DNA of 64,000 nt from Acidobacteriota bacterium (GCA_016208495.1 JACQXX010000030.1:1-64000); one strand, 5' to 3'; counted from the first letter of the stretch, positions 52,030 to 61,640 are shown. Notes: a model not told the origin generated them from the letters alone. Numbers and translations are program-made.

Positions 52030-52547
52030 TTCGTAGCCACCTCTTCTAAAAGATCAATGTCTTTGCGATCACGCAGACTCTCGGTCATGATTTTTTCCTG
52101 GAGCTTCATCACGGCATACATCAAGGTTTCAGGACGCGGCGGGCAACCCGGCACATAGACGTCAACCGGAACCACCTGATGGACGCCCTGCACAATCGCG
52201 TAATTGTCAAAAATTCCGCCAGCCGTGGCGCAGGCACCCATCGAAATCACCCACTTCGGTTCCGGCATCTGGTCATAGATTCGGCGCAGGACCGGAGCCA
52301 TCTTGCGCGAAACCCGGCCCGCCACAATCATCACATCCGCCTGTCGCGGGCTGGCCCGAAACACTTCAGCGCCAAACCGGGCTAAGTCATTGCGCGCGGA
52401 GGTAATATTCATCATTTCAATCGCACAGCACGCCAACCCAAAAGTGGCTGGCCAGAGTGACGATTTGCGCGACCAGTTCACCAGAAAATCCAGTGTCGTC
52501 AGACCAACTTCCGGCAACATGTCTGCAAGCTTTGTCTCTAAACCCAT
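52026..52547 (-). CDS. nuoB: NADH-quinone oxidoreductase subunit B
   Basis: A 173-residue subunit that binds the N2 [4Fe-4S] cluster, the last before quinone. The ligands lie in [10 protein letters not shown] (two adjacent Cys), in [10 protein letters not shown] and in PGCPPRPE. It couples to NuoD and NuoC in the connecting module. The gene starts 112 bp after nuoA and its stop overlaps the start of nuoC by 4 bases. Confidence 0.96.
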   Translation of the reverse strand: MGLETKLADMLPEVGLTTLDFLVNWSRKSSLWPATFGLACCAIEMMNITSARNDLARFGAEVFRASPRQADVMIVAGRVSRKMAPVLRRIYDQMPEPKWVISMGACATAGGIFDNYAIVQGVHQVVPVDVYVPGCPPRPETLMYAVMKLQEKIMTESLRDRKDIDLLEEVATK

Positions 52548-52658
52548 ATCTCAACCCTCACTTCTGAATTCTGAACTCTGAGTCACCTAACTCTTTGGTA
52601 ATCAACCAGATGAAGTATGAATCCTCAATCAGGGAAGTTCTTCTTCATTCTTCATTCC

Positions 52659-53051
52659 CTATTTGTTCCAGCGAAAGACACCCTTTTTCCAGATGTAGAT
52701 ATACCCAATAAACAGGATGGCAATAAACACCATCATTTCAGAAAACACAAAAATCTTGAAGGATGGTGAAATCGCCGCCAGGTCCTTAAACACCACGGCC
52801 CAGGGAATCAAGAAAATGGCTTCAATGTCGAAGAGAATAAAGAGCAGACAGACGAGATAAAACTTCACGGAAAAGCGTTCGTGGGCCGACCCAACTGGAT
52901 CTTTCCCGCATTCATACGGCATCAGCTTTTCACGGGTATTGAGGCGGGGGCCGATGAAGCGGGACGTATTGAGCATGACCAGGGCTGTTCCGGCGGCCAG
53001 AAAAAACACCATTAAAATCGGAAAATAGGCAAGCAAGCTGTCAGGTTGCAT
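52659..53051 (-). CDS. nuoA: NADH-quinone oxidoreductase subunit A
   Basis: A 130-residue membrane subunit with three transmembrane helices. Landmarks are the loop PYECGKDPVGSAHERFSVKFYLVCLLF (the ECGxxP loop lies at the quinone entry) and FDIEAIFLIPWAVVFK. It is the first gene of the operon (nuoA-B-C-D-E-F), whose promoter should lie in 53052-53563. Confidence 0.96.
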   Translation of the reverse strand: MQPDSLLAYFPILMVFFLAAGTALVMLNTSRFIGPRLNTREKLMPYECGKDPVGSAHERFSVKFYLVCLLFILFDIEAIFLIPWAVVFKDLAAISPSFKIFVFSEMMVFIAILFIGYIYIWKKGVFRWNK

Positions 53052-53563
53052 GACGGAATCCTTCGTGCAGTGCGCAAAAATTGGATATCAGATCAATGGG
53101 CGATGCGCATTCTTGGTTTCGAGGTCTCTGGTTTTTGGTCAGCGATTGACATGCAGGGGTCTCAAGAGGAAGCACCGACCACCAGACACATTCATGAGGA
53201 CTGAAGAGTACCACGGCGTTTGCGCCGCAAAGCTTGCGCCAGAAACAGGGTGCATTCCCGGTTGATCGGCATAAAGCGTTGCTGCGTCAAGATGTTAGGA
53301 AAAACGCGGGGGCAAGAATTTGCTCCGTGATACTAGGCCAGCCGACTTTGGAGTGTCAAGGACAGGCTGCCTTCCCTGATTGGAAGATCACCACTCACCC
53401 TTGCTCCAAACCACCTCTTATCCTTATTATGTGAGACTCTCATCAGTCAAGTTGCTGTCACGATATCTTCATCCACTCCAAAACTCTTTATATTGCGTGC
53501 CGGGAGCGTTCTGAGAGACCTGCGGCTAAAACCCACTCTTTCGCCAAGGGAACGTACATCACA
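53052..53563. other. Divergent spacer between nuoA and the hybrid kinase
   Basis: This 512-bp region holds promoters for the nuo operon (minus) and the kinase gene (plus). I see no gene, clear repeat or RNA. A plus-strand frame at 53050-53265 has no supporting features. Confidence 0.4.
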
Positions 53564-55975
53564 ATGAACGACAAACGATCTTCTTCCGTCCCCCAGGCCA
53601 CCAGTTCGGAGGAAAAGCTGTTATCCAATCCCCCATCGGAGCATTTTATGACAGCGCCCACGACCGGGGCTAATCCAAATGTACTCAAGGCGGCTCTCCA
53701 ACGGGAGCAGGCCGCACGCAATCGCCTGGATGCACTGGTCAAAATCAGCAGTGCCGTGAATTCAAGCCGCGATTTAAACGGGATTTTTGAAGTGATTGCG
53801 GCAGAAGTTCGTCATCTGGTGCCGTTTGATCGTGCCAGCCTGGCTTTTTTAAATGAAGATCGGACGCGAGTGCAGGTCTATGCCCTGTCATCAGATGACC
53901 CGGCTTCGCTCCAGGTCGGAAACAGCAATCCGGCTGACGGAACGGTGACCCAGTGGGTGGTTGATCGCGGGGAGCCGGTGATTAGCAATGATTTACAGGC
54001 CGAATCGAGATTTGTCTCGCATCCCAATATGCTGGCCCACGGCTTTCGGTCGTCGGTGTCGTACCCGCTCATCGTCCGCGAACAAAAACTCGGCACCCTC
54101 AATTTCACCAGCCGTCAGGCAAACTGCTATAGCGAAGTTGATCTGGACATTATTCGGCTGGTGGCGGATCCAATTGCGATTGCCGTTGATAACCTGCGCC
54201 TGTTGTCGCTGGCCGAAGCCCGCCTGCAGGAAGCCCAGGCCGTTGCGGCCCGTGAAGAGACCATCAACCGCATTGTCAGCGCCATGCGGCGCACGCTCGA
54301 CACCGAATCAATTTTGCATACGACCGCCGAACAGCTCGGGCGACATACCAAGGCTGACCGGTGTCTGGTCTACACACTGGAAGATACAGATCGTTCCGGC
54401 TCGGTTCGGGCCAGTTGTTTTGCCCTTGACCCGGCGTTTTCTGGTGCCGCTACCTGGCCGACGATTCGTGAAGCAGTGACCTCTGATTTGATCCAGGGCC
54501 ACCATCTGTCCTTTCCCGATACATCGGCTGATTCAGCGCCGGCTGCCATTAATAGCCTGCATCGGATTTTTGAAATCGGGGCCGTGGTGTATGTACCGGT
54601 GATTTCACAGGACAAATTGACGGCGGTGATTGAACTCAACCAAAACACCGCTCGCCAATGGAGCGAAAGCGACGTGACGCTGGTCAAGGCCGTGGCTGAT
54701 CATCTGGCGGTTTCGCTCTATCAATCCCAGCTTCACCACGAAGTCATCCGCCACAGCGCCGAAAATGCCCACCTGGTCAACGAGTTGCGCGAAACCAACC
54801 AGAAACTGGCCAAGGTCAATAAGCTGAAAGATGAATTCCTGGCCAATCTCTCGCACGAACTCCGCACCCCGTTGACCGCGATCACCGCCTGGGCCGAACT
54901 GCTTGATACCCTCTATGCCAAAGACCTGGGACTGCGCACCCCTGAACTCAGCGAAGGTCTCAACACCATTCTAAATTCATCAACCGCGCTGACTCAGATT
55001 ATTGAGGATTTGATTGACCTTTCGCGGATTCAAAATGACAAGCTTGATCTTGACCTGATTCCAACTGACATCCATGCGCCAATCAAAGAAGCGCTGCAGA
55101 TGATTCGCCAGCAAGCCAAAAACAAGCAAATTCAACTTGAGCTACGCCAGGACAGCCACCTGCCTGCCATGCCGATTGATGCCCAACGCATCCGGCAGGT
55201 CATTTGGAATTTGTTGAGCAACAGCCTGAAGTTTACGCCTCCCAATGGCAAGATCACCGTCACCACGCAGATCCAGGAAGGACAGATTGAAGTCCTGGTG
55301 CAGGATACCGGCATTGGAATCGAACCGTCGTTCCTGCCTTATGTCTTTGATCGGTTCCGCCAGGAGGAAGGCACCAAAAAACGGCGCTTCCAGGGGCTGG
55401 GGATTGGCTTAACCATTACCAAAGCGTTGATTGAAGCCCACCACGGACAAATCAGCGTCTCCAGCGCAGGCCGCAACCAGGGCACGACCTTTACCCTGAC
55501 CTTTCCACTTCCCACCAAAATCATCCACACCCAATCGCTACCACAGACAGAAGCTACCAACGGGTCAGTCGGCGCCGATTCGTCACAAAAGGAAATTCTG
55601 GTGGTTGAGGATGACCCGCTGGTCCTTCGACTGGTCGGGCGAATGGTCGAACACCTGGGCTACACGCCACATCTGGCGGAAAGTGGGCATCTCGCCCTGC
55701 AACTTCTTGAGCAATGGACGCCGGCACTGATTCTGACAGACATCAATATGCCGGAAATGGATGGATTTGAATTTCTCACCATGGTGCGCAAATCACCGCA
55801 CACCGCACACACACCGGTTGTTGCCTTGACGGCATTTGTCACCAACACCGACCGGGCTCACATGGAAAAAGCGATGTTTGACGGCATTCTGGCCAAGCCG
55901 GTGCGGCAATATCAACTGGCGGAAATGATTCAAAAACAACTTGCTTTGGAGTGCGGCGGCTTGACGCCGCTTTGA
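53564..55975 (+). CDS. Hybrid sensor histidine kinase with two GAF domains and a receiver
   Basis: 803 residues with no transmembrane segment, so probably cytosolic. Two GAF domains (about 55-212 and 232-388) precede a coiled helix, HisKA with NLSHELRTPL (His431), a HATPase core (NLLSNSLKF near 549-557, DTGIGI near 581, GLGIGL near 611), and a C-terminal receiver. The receiver carries acidic VEDD, the phospho-acceptor Asp726 in LTDINMPEMDG and Lys778. The final residues ALECGGLTPL are encoded by a dispersed palindrome. The regulator gene at 60049 may be a downstream partner, but this is only suggested by proximity. AAGGGA supports ATG 53564. Confidence 0.92.
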   Translation: MNDKRSSSVPQATSSEEKLLSNPPSEHFMTAPTTGANPNVLKAALQREQAARNRLDALVKISSAVNSSRDLNGIFEVIAAEVRHLVPFDRASLAFLNEDRTRVQVYALSSDDPASLQVGNSNPADGTVTQWVVDRGEPVISNDLQAESRFVSHPNMLAHGFRSSVSYPLIVREQKLGTLNFTSRQANCYSEVDLDIIRLVADPIAIAVDNLRLLSLAEARLQEAQAVAAREETINRIVSAMRRTLDTESILHTTAEQLGRHTKADRCLVYTLEDTDRSGSVRASCFALDPAFSGAATWPTIREAVTSDLIQGHHLSFPDTSADSAPAAINSLHRIFEIGAVVYVPVISQDKLTAVIELNQNTARQWSESDVTLVKAVADHLAVSLYQSQLHHEVIRHSAENAHLVNELRETNQKLAKVNKLKDEFLANLSHELRTPLTAITAWAELLDTLYAKDLGLRTPELSEGLNTILNSSTALTQIIEDLIDLSRIQNDKLDLDLIPTDIHAPIKEALQMIRQQAKNKQIQLELRQDSHLPAMPIDAQRIRQVIWNLLSNSLKFTPPNGKITVTTQIQEGQIEVLVQDTGIGIEPSFLPYVFDRFRQEEGTKKRRFQGLGIGLTITKALIEAHHGQISVSSAGRNQGTTFTLTFPLPTKIIHTQSLPQTEATNGSVGADSSQKEILVVEDDPLVLRLVGRMVEHLGYTPHLAESGHLALQLLEQWTPALILTDINMPEMDGFEFLTMVRKSPHTAHTPVVALTAFVTNTDRAHMEKAMFDGILAKPVRQYQLAEMIQKQLALECGGLTPL
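55944..55974 (+). repeat. ECGGLTPL palindromic repeat, copy A
   Basis: CTTTGGAGTGCGGCGGCTTG then ACGCCGCTTTG. GCGGCG (55953-55958) and CGCCGC (55965-55970) form a hairpin. It overlaps the last codons of the kinase gene and provides its TGA stop. Confidence 0.75.
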
Positions 55976-55996
55976 TGTTTTAAGAGAGGTTTTATC

Positions 55997-57412
55997 ATGG
56001 GCTTTGTACTCAATCGCGCGCATTTCAGCCGCCTGTTCCTGAATTCACGCCACATTCGCCGGGTCGGATTTGGCGTCTGGTGTGCCCTGCTTCTGCTTTC
56101 CAACTGGGTGCCGGTCCCAACCGCTTCAGCCGAAGGGCCGTCAGCACCGGTTCGAACGCTGGTCAATCAACCAATCAGCGAATACAAACTTCGTCGTCAA
56201 AAACTGATGGATCAAACCCGTGACGGGATTGTGGTCCTGCTCGGCAATCTGGACGAAGGCAACGGGATTGACACCAAATTTCGCCAAAATGACAACTTTT
56301 TGTATTTGACCGGTGTGGAAACCCCTGGCGCCTATTTGATTCTGGCGCCAGATGGATATCAGGGCGCGAAAGAACTGCTGTTTATTCCGCCACGCAACCC
56401 AAACCAGGAACGCTGGACCGGTCCGCAGATCGGCCCAGGTGAAGAAACGGCGAAATTGTTCAATGTAGATCGCGTTCTGTCGGCGAGCGATTTTTACCGG
56501 GTGCTCTATGACATTACCAATGCGGAATTTCGCAGCGACTGGAAAAAGCTCTACACGATTGATTTCGGGAATGGTGCGAAATTTACCCGCGAACGCGAGT
56601 TCACCGATACGCTTCGTCAGACGCTCTTCAACCTGCAAATTGTAGACGTGAACCCCAAAATTGCCGAACTGCGCAAGATTAAAGCCGCCTCGGAAATTGC
56701 CTTACTGCAAAAAGCAATTGATATCACGGGTGAAGCGCAACGCGACGCCGCCCAATTTTTAGCGCCAGGACGGCATGAATTTGAACTCGAAGCCCTCATC
56801 ATCGGCGCCTTTTTGCGCAATGGGGCAGAACGAGCCGGATTTCCCTGCATCGTCGGATCAGGGACTTATTCAACCATCCTGCACTACAACAAAAACAAAA
56901 AGCAGATTGACGACGGCGACACGGTGGTAATTGACATCGGCGCCGAATACAGCCAGTACACGGCTGACATCACGCGCACCTATCCAGCCAATGGAAAATT
57001 CACCAAACGCCAGCGTGAAATTTACGACCTGGTGCTGGCTGCCCAGGAAGAAGCCACCAAAGGCTTTAAACCCGGCGTGACAACGATCAACGACCTGAAT
57101 CGTGTTGTCCGTGATTTCTTTAGCCAAAGCCCACTGCGAGGTGGGAACAACCTGCCGATGGATTATTTTTTCATCCATGGCCTGACCCACTATCTTGGGA
57201 TGAATGTCCACGATGTCGGGGATCTTACCAAACCGCTGGCACCGGGCACGGTGATTACCATCGAACCAGGGATCTACATTCCAGATGAAAAACTTGGAAT
57301 TCGAATCGAAGACGATTTTCTGGTCACCGAAAAAGGATTGGAAAAACTCTCGAAAAACATTCCTTCCAAACCAGATGAAATTGAACGCCTGATGGCGGAA
57401 AACCGGAAATAG
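55997..57412 (+). CDS. Xaa-Pro aminopeptidase (M24B), secreted
   Basis: 471 residues with an N-terminal signal-like segment (about 24-50). The creatinase-type N-terminal domain (DGIVVLLGNLDEGNG) is followed by the M24 'pita-bread' domain. This has the metal-binding Asp in VVIDIGAEYSQYTADITRTY, the His in FIHGLTHYLGMNVHDVG, and Glu in TIEPGIYIP and RIEDDFLV. It would remove N-terminal residues before proline, probably in the periplasm. AGAGAGG 8 bases upstream of ATG 55997 supports the start. It lies 21 bp after the hybrid kinase gene; its stop runs into a GGGTTCC heptamer array. Confidence 0.9.
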   Translation: MGFVLNRAHFSRLFLNSRHIRRVGFGVWCALLLLSNWVPVPTASAEGPSAPVRTLVNQPISEYKLRRQKLMDQTRDGIVVLLGNLDEGNGIDTKFRQNDNFLYLTGVETPGAYLILAPDGYQGAKELLFIPPRNPNQERWTGPQIGPGEETAKLFNVDRVLSASDFYRVLYDITNAEFRSDWKKLYTIDFGNGAKFTREREFTDTLRQTLFNLQIVDVNPKIAELRKIKAASEIALLQKAIDITGEAQRDAAQFLAPGRHEFELEALIIGAFLRNGAERAGFPCIVGSGTYSTILHYNKNKKQIDDGDTVVIDIGAEYSQYTADITRTYPANGKFTKRQREIYDLVLAAQEEATKGFKPGVTTINDLNRVVRDFFSQSPLRGGNNLPMDYFFIHGLTHYLGMNVHDVGDLTKPLAPGTVITIEPGIYIPDEKLGIRIEDDFLVTEKGLEKLSKNIPSKPDEIERLMAENRK

Positions 57413-57580
57413 GGTTCCGGGTTCCGGGTTCCGGGTTCCGGGTTCCGGGTTCCGGGTTCCGGGTTCCGGGTTCCGGGTTCCGGGTTTTCGATATTTATGT
57501 CTTTTTCGTCCTTTATGTCCTTTTGATCTTTTTTGTCTTTTCCTGACCCCTGACCCCTGACCCCTATCCCCTTCTCCCTC
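57413..57580. repeat. GGGTTCC heptamer array (about ten units) with inverted CCCTGAC array
   Basis: About ten uninterrupted copies of GGGTTCC fill 57413-57485, followed by TTTATGTCTTTTTCGTCCTT (57494 on) and CCCTGAC heptamers at 57541-57570. The array starts immediately at the aminopeptidase stop. The same layout recurs at 59640-59775. Confidence 0.9.
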
Positions 57581-57594
57581 TCTACCTACACGCT

Positions 57595-59631
57595 ATGATT
57601 CAAAGCCTTCTTACTCGTTCTCTTCAACGTCGAGCGGACTCGCTCACGATGACTGGCCGGATTTTGTACCTCACCGAAGACCCCGCCGTGATCAAACAGC
57701 AACTGGCTGGTCAAGACCTTGACTGGTCACCGGATAACCCGGCCCTGAAATTACGCGACAACATCAGCACCGACGAAATTACCCCTGGGTATGTGTGTTA
57801 TTACTATGATGAGACATTGGGTGAATTTCCCTACGTCGGCTTGAAATGCGGCGACCAGTTGCCGATTGGCCGAAATGACATCCGCCAGGGTGGCTTTGCG
57901 GTCTCGGTTTCAGGCACCCGTCGTGGAAAAGGCTCCAGCCGCGAGCAATCGCCGTTTGCCGAACTCACTGCCGGGATTCAGGTTGTGATTGCCGAAAATA
58001 TTGAGCGCATTTACAACCAGAATTGCCAGAACCTGGGCATTTTGACGTCAACGAATTTTGCGCTGCTCGACAAAATCAAAGCCGGTGAAGAAATCCCGTT
58101 GTCCGAATTTACCAGGGACGCAGACGACATCACGCGGCAAATTATTGAATATGGCGGGCTGTTTGCCTTCAATCTGGCCCGACTCCAGGGCAAGGTCAGC
58201 ATTCCGGAAATCACCACGGCCCCGCGCCCGATGACGCTCGCGGAGAAGATTTTTGCCGAGCACATGGTGGTGGATCTGGCCCACAATCAACTTGGCGTCG
58301 CCGCCGTTAAACCAGGAGATGCCGGTTTTGTGCGGGTTGACTGGCGATTCAGCCATGAATATGTGACGCCGATGGCCGCCAGCTTTTTTGAAAAGTATGT
58401 TGGCGCAGATGAAAAAGTCACTCATCCGGAATCAGTGCTCCTGTTCCGCGATCATTTGACCTTTCTGGATCAGGTTTTGTCGCCAGAACGCCGCAAACTT
58501 GGGTTGCTTGACGCCGCCGCCGGACTGGCTATTAAACAACAGTCATTTGCCAGCCAGCAGGGACTCACGCTCCACGGCGAACTCACTGACCGCAAAGGGT
58601 CAGAAGCCATCTGTCACAGCAAAATGTTGCAATCCTATGTGCTCCCCGGACAGATCATCGTCGGTTCGGACTCACACACGACCCATTCAGGCGCTGTCGG
58701 ATGTATTGCCTTCGGCATTGGCACAACCGATGTCTTTAATGCCTGGATTACCCAGGATGTGCGGGTCAAGGTACCGCCATCAGTCAAAATCGTGGTTCAT
58801 GGTCGCAAACCGGAAAGCCTGACGGCCAAAGACTTTATGCTGGAGATTTTGCGACACCCCTATGTCAAAAATGGCGAAGCCATCGGCAGCATTGTCGAAT
58901 ATACCGGCGAAGCCGTGGCTGCCCTGTCCATTGACGAGCGCGCCACAATGACCAATATGGCCGCCGAAGTCGGTGCCTTTACCGGCATTGTGGCGGCTGA
59001 TGAAAAAACGGTCGAGTACCTGATTGCCCAACGCGGCATGTCACGGGCTGAAGCCGAACGGCTCTGTGCTGGCCGGTACAGCGACCCGGATGCCGAATAT
59101 GCCAGAGTCATCGAAATTGATGCCTCAGCCATGCGACCGCTGGTTGCCCTGCCCGGCGACCCGGGCAATGGCGTGGCGATTGATGAACTGACCGAGCCGG
59201 TCAAAATTGATATTGCCTACGGCGGCTCCTGCACCGGCGGCAAAGCCGAAGACATGGATCTCTATGCCCAGGTCTTTCGCGAAGCACTTGATCAGGGAAA
59301 TCGAGTGGCCGACTCGGTCCAGTGCTTTATTCAATTTGGCTCACAGGAAGTTCGGGAATACAGCGTGGCACGCGGGTATCTGGAAATCTTTGAGAAGGTC
59401 GGCGCCCAGGTCATCGAACCAAGCTGCGGTGCCTGTATCAGTGCCGGGCCGGGTGTCAGTACCCGACCCGACCAGATCACCATTTCGGCCATCAACCGAA
59501 ACTTTCCTGGCCGGAGCGGACCGGGACAAATGTATCTGGCCAGTCCCCTGACCGTTGCCGCCTCAGCGATTGCCGGGCGCATTACGGAATATAAACCAGC
59601 TATTCCAAAGCACATCGCCCAGGGTAAATAA
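57595..59631 (+). CDS. Aconitase-family hydratase with the swivel domain at the N terminus
   Basis: 678 residues. Residues about 45-190 hold the swivel (small-subunit-like) segment, with DNISTDEITP and FAVSVSGTRRGKGSSREQSP. Residues about 210-660 are the large catalytic part: GSDSHTTHSGAVGC, the first cluster Cys region GGSCTGGKAEDM, then SCGACISAGPG and NRNFPGRSG. Canonical aconitase has SCTN and an N-to-C order of large part then swivel; here the order is reversed and SCTN is SCTGG. Aconitase, homoaconitase or isopropylmalate dehydratase activity cannot be separated. Start uncertain: ATG 57595 or 57649, neither with a clear ribosome-binding site. Confidence 0.8.
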   Translation: MIQSLLTRSLQRRADSLTMTGRILYLTEDPAVIKQQLAGQDLDWSPDNPALKLRDNISTDEITPGYVCYYYDETLGEFPYVGLKCGDQLPIGRNDIRQGGFAVSVSGTRRGKGSSREQSPFAELTAGIQVVIAENIERIYNQNCQNLGILTSTNFALLDKIKAGEEIPLSEFTRDADDITRQIIEYGGLFAFNLARLQGKVSIPEITTAPRPMTLAEKIFAEHMVVDLAHNQLGVAAVKPGDAGFVRVDWRFSHEYVTPMAASFFEKYVGADEKVTHPESVLLFRDHLTFLDQVLSPERRKLGLLDAAAGLAIKQQSFASQQGLTLHGELTDRKGSEAICHSKMLQSYVLPGQIIVGSDSHTTHSGAVGCIAFGIGTTDVFNAWITQDVRVKVPPSVKIVVHGRKPESLTAKDFMLEILRHPYVKNGEAIGSIVEYTGEAVAALSIDERATMTNMAAEVGAFTGIVAADEKTVEYLIAQRGMSRAEAERLCAGRYSDPDAEYARVIEIDASAMRPLVALPGDPGNGVAIDELTEPVKIDIAYGGSCTGGKAEDMDLYAQVFREALDQGNRVADSVQCFIQFGSQEVREYSVARGYLEIFEKVGAQVIEPSCGACISAGPGVSTRPDQITISAINRNFPGRSGPGQMYLASPLTVAASAIAGRITEYKPAIPKHIAQGK

Positions 59632-59639
59632 TGCCAGTT

Positions 59640-59775
59640 AGGGTTCAGGGTTCAGGGTTCAGGGTTCAGGGTTCAGGGTTCAGGGTTCAGGGTTCAGGGT
59701 TCAGGGTTTTCGAATTTATGTCCTTTTCGTCCTTTATGTCCTTTCTAGCCCTGAACCCCGAACCCTGGAACCCAA
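59640..59775. repeat. GGGTTCA heptamer array (about nine units) with inverted partner
   Basis: GGGTTCA repeats at 59640-59706 are followed by TTTATGTCCTTTTCGTCC (59718 on) and CCCTGAACCCCGAACCC (59748-59768). The layout equals that at 57413-57580. The remaining 59776-60048 is leader of the regulator gene with no other feature seen. Confidence 0.9.
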
Positions 59776-60048
59776 ACCTGTGCCCCTCAATCGCCGGAAT
59801 ATTCGGTCAAACTTCTTTTGGGCTCCCTGCAAAAAGACAGTTGCCCGTGAACCCAAAGCCGTGCATGCTTACCACCTCCATCTTTTCCTTTCCGCTATTT
59901 TCAAGACACTTCCAAGGGGGCAACCAGCGGGGTTTTCGAAACCACTCACGTTCACCTCAGCCAGCGAAAGTCTGGCGGGCGTTGGGTTTCAGCTTGCAAC
60001 CACACACGACAAGCCAGGGGAAACTTACCGTTCACCAAGGAAGATCGT

Positions 60049-61560
60049 ATGGGACTGTTCGACCAAATTCGCTCGATCACGCACCAGATGTCCACGATGC
60101 TGGACGACGCCAAAGCCCGGCGTGAAATTGACCGCTACGAACAAGAACTCCGCACCAATCCCAACAGCGTCCACGCCCTCCAGGAACTCAGTGCCCTGTA
60201 TCAGGAAATTGGCGAGAATAATAAAGCCGCCGAAATCCTGGCCCGGGCGGCAGACATCCACCGCCAGCGCCAATCCATTGATCTCGCCCTGGGCCTGCTG
60301 CGACAGGCGGAACGCCTTGCGACCAAAGAGCAGCGTCCAGCCATTATTCGCCCGCTGGTTGAGATCTATACCCAGTTGAAACGCTATGATGAAGCCGCCC
60401 AACATATTCGGCAGGCACTTGATTCCTTCATCACCAACCAGCAGCGAACCGAAGCGGTAGCCTTTATTGAAAGCCTGCCGCCACTTGGGAAAAAAGATCA
60501 ATTATACCGTGGCGAGTTTATGGAGATGATGCGGGTTGGGCCGGAAGGCAAATCCGTTGAATCATCCGGGTCCTGGGTGCTTGATAAAGCAGCCTTGCCC
60601 AGCCAGGGGATGTTTCCGAAAGTCAGCGACAAATTTCCTGAACAAACCCTTCTGATTGTTGACGACGACTCGGAAATGCTCCAGGTCTTAACCACTCTTT
60701 TCATTCCATTTGACTGTAAAATCATCACGGCGGCCAATGGCGAAGAAGCACTGGCCAAAGCGATTGAACAGAAGCCAACCCTGATTGTTTCGGACTTGAT
60801 TATGCCGCGCATGGATGGGTGTGAGTTCTTTACCGCCTTGCGGCAACACCCAACCCTGAGCGAAGTTCCGTTTGTTTGCATGTCTTCGCGTGGCCAGGAA
60901 GAAGAACGACTGGCGGCCCTGGCTCAGGGAGTCGAGGAATACTGGGTCAAGCCGTTTGTATTGCCTGAACTGCTCTTCAAAATGCGGAATCTGTTGAAGC
61001 GGCTGCGCCCACCCGCCGATTTATCAGGACGGCTTTCGGAAATGAGCGTGGTTGAACTCCTGCAATTCCTTGATTCAAAAAAGAATACCGGTATTTTGAC
61101 ACTTCGCTCAAAACCATATAAAGCCTGGGTGTATATCAGCGATGGTCAGGTTATCAACGCGATCCTGGACTCGATTCAAGGGCGGATGGTCATTTATAAA
61201 GCGGTGTACTGGTTGACTGGCGATTTTGAATTTCGATCCTGTCAGGTGACAGCCAGCGACACCATTGAACTCCCGACCCAGACGCTGGTCGTTGAAGCCA
61301 TCCGTCGCTATCAACAGGCCCAGCAAATTATGGATACCTTTCCAGATCAGTCGCTGGTGTTTAAATCCACAATTGAACTCCAACAACTGACCACGACCGA
61401 ACCGGAACTGGCGGCCCATTTTAATTATTTAATGGCCGTGTTTAATGGTCAGCGTACGTTGCAGGACTGCCTGGCGATTCTAACCGGAGACCTGGAGGCA
61501 CTGGTGCTGGCCCAATCCCTCATCAAGCAGAATTACCTGATTCCCTTATCTTCCGGGTGA
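60049..61560 (+). CDS. TPR-receiver-DUF4388 regulator
   Basis: 503 residues: N-terminal TPR helices (about 25-145, ELRTNPNSVHALQELSALYQ), a linker, a CheY-like receiver (about 198-315) and a C-terminal DUF4388/PATAN-like domain (about 325-420, SGRLSEMSVVELLQFLDSKK then GILTLRSK). The receiver has DDD (205-207), phospho-Asp249 and Lys301. DUF4388 proteins occur in delta-proteobacteria and Acidobacteria as outputs linked to gliding or type IV pili signalling, but targets vary. It has no DNA-binding domain, so it acts by protein contacts. AAGGAAG upstream supports ATG 60049. A terminator follows. Confidence 0.88.
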   Translation: MGLFDQIRSITHQMSTMLDDAKARREIDRYEQELRTNPNSVHALQELSALYQEIGENNKAAEILARAADIHRQRQSIDLALGLLRQAERLATKEQRPAIIRPLVEIYTQLKRYDEAAQHIRQALDSFITNQQRTEAVAFIESLPPLGKKDQLYRGEFMEMMRVGPEGKSVESSGSWVLDKAALPSQGMFPKVSDKFPEQTLLIVDDDSEMLQVLTTLFIPFDCKIITAANGEEALAKAIEQKPTLIVSDLIMPRMDGCEFFTALRQHPTLSEVPFVCMSSRGQEEERLAALAQGVEEYWVKPFVLPELLFKMRNLLKRLRPPADLSGRLSEMSVVELLQFLDSKKNTGILTLRSKPYKAWVYISDGQVINAILDSIQGRMVIYKAVYWLTGDFEFRSCQVTASDTIELPTQTLVVEAIRRYQQAQQIMDTFPDQSLVFKSTIELQQLTTTEPELAAHFNYLMAVFNGQRTLQDCLAILTGDLEALVLAQSLIKQNYLIPLSSG

Positions 61561-61592
61561 TCGCTTCTTAAAAATACGCGTTGAGCCCCTTG

Positions 61593-61640
61593 CCCCAGCC
61601 TGAGTCTGATTGCAGACACGAGCTGGGGTTTGTTGTTTCT
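61593..61640 (+). terminator. Rho-independent terminator
   Basis: CCCCAGC (61593-61599) pairs with GCTGGGG (61622-61628); within it GTCTG pairs with CAGAC. A TTTGTTGTTT tail follows. Confidence 0.8.

Noticed and set aside
57413-57488. Tandem array that might be read as a CRISPR
   Set aside because: Units are seven bases with no spacers, and no cas genes are nearby.
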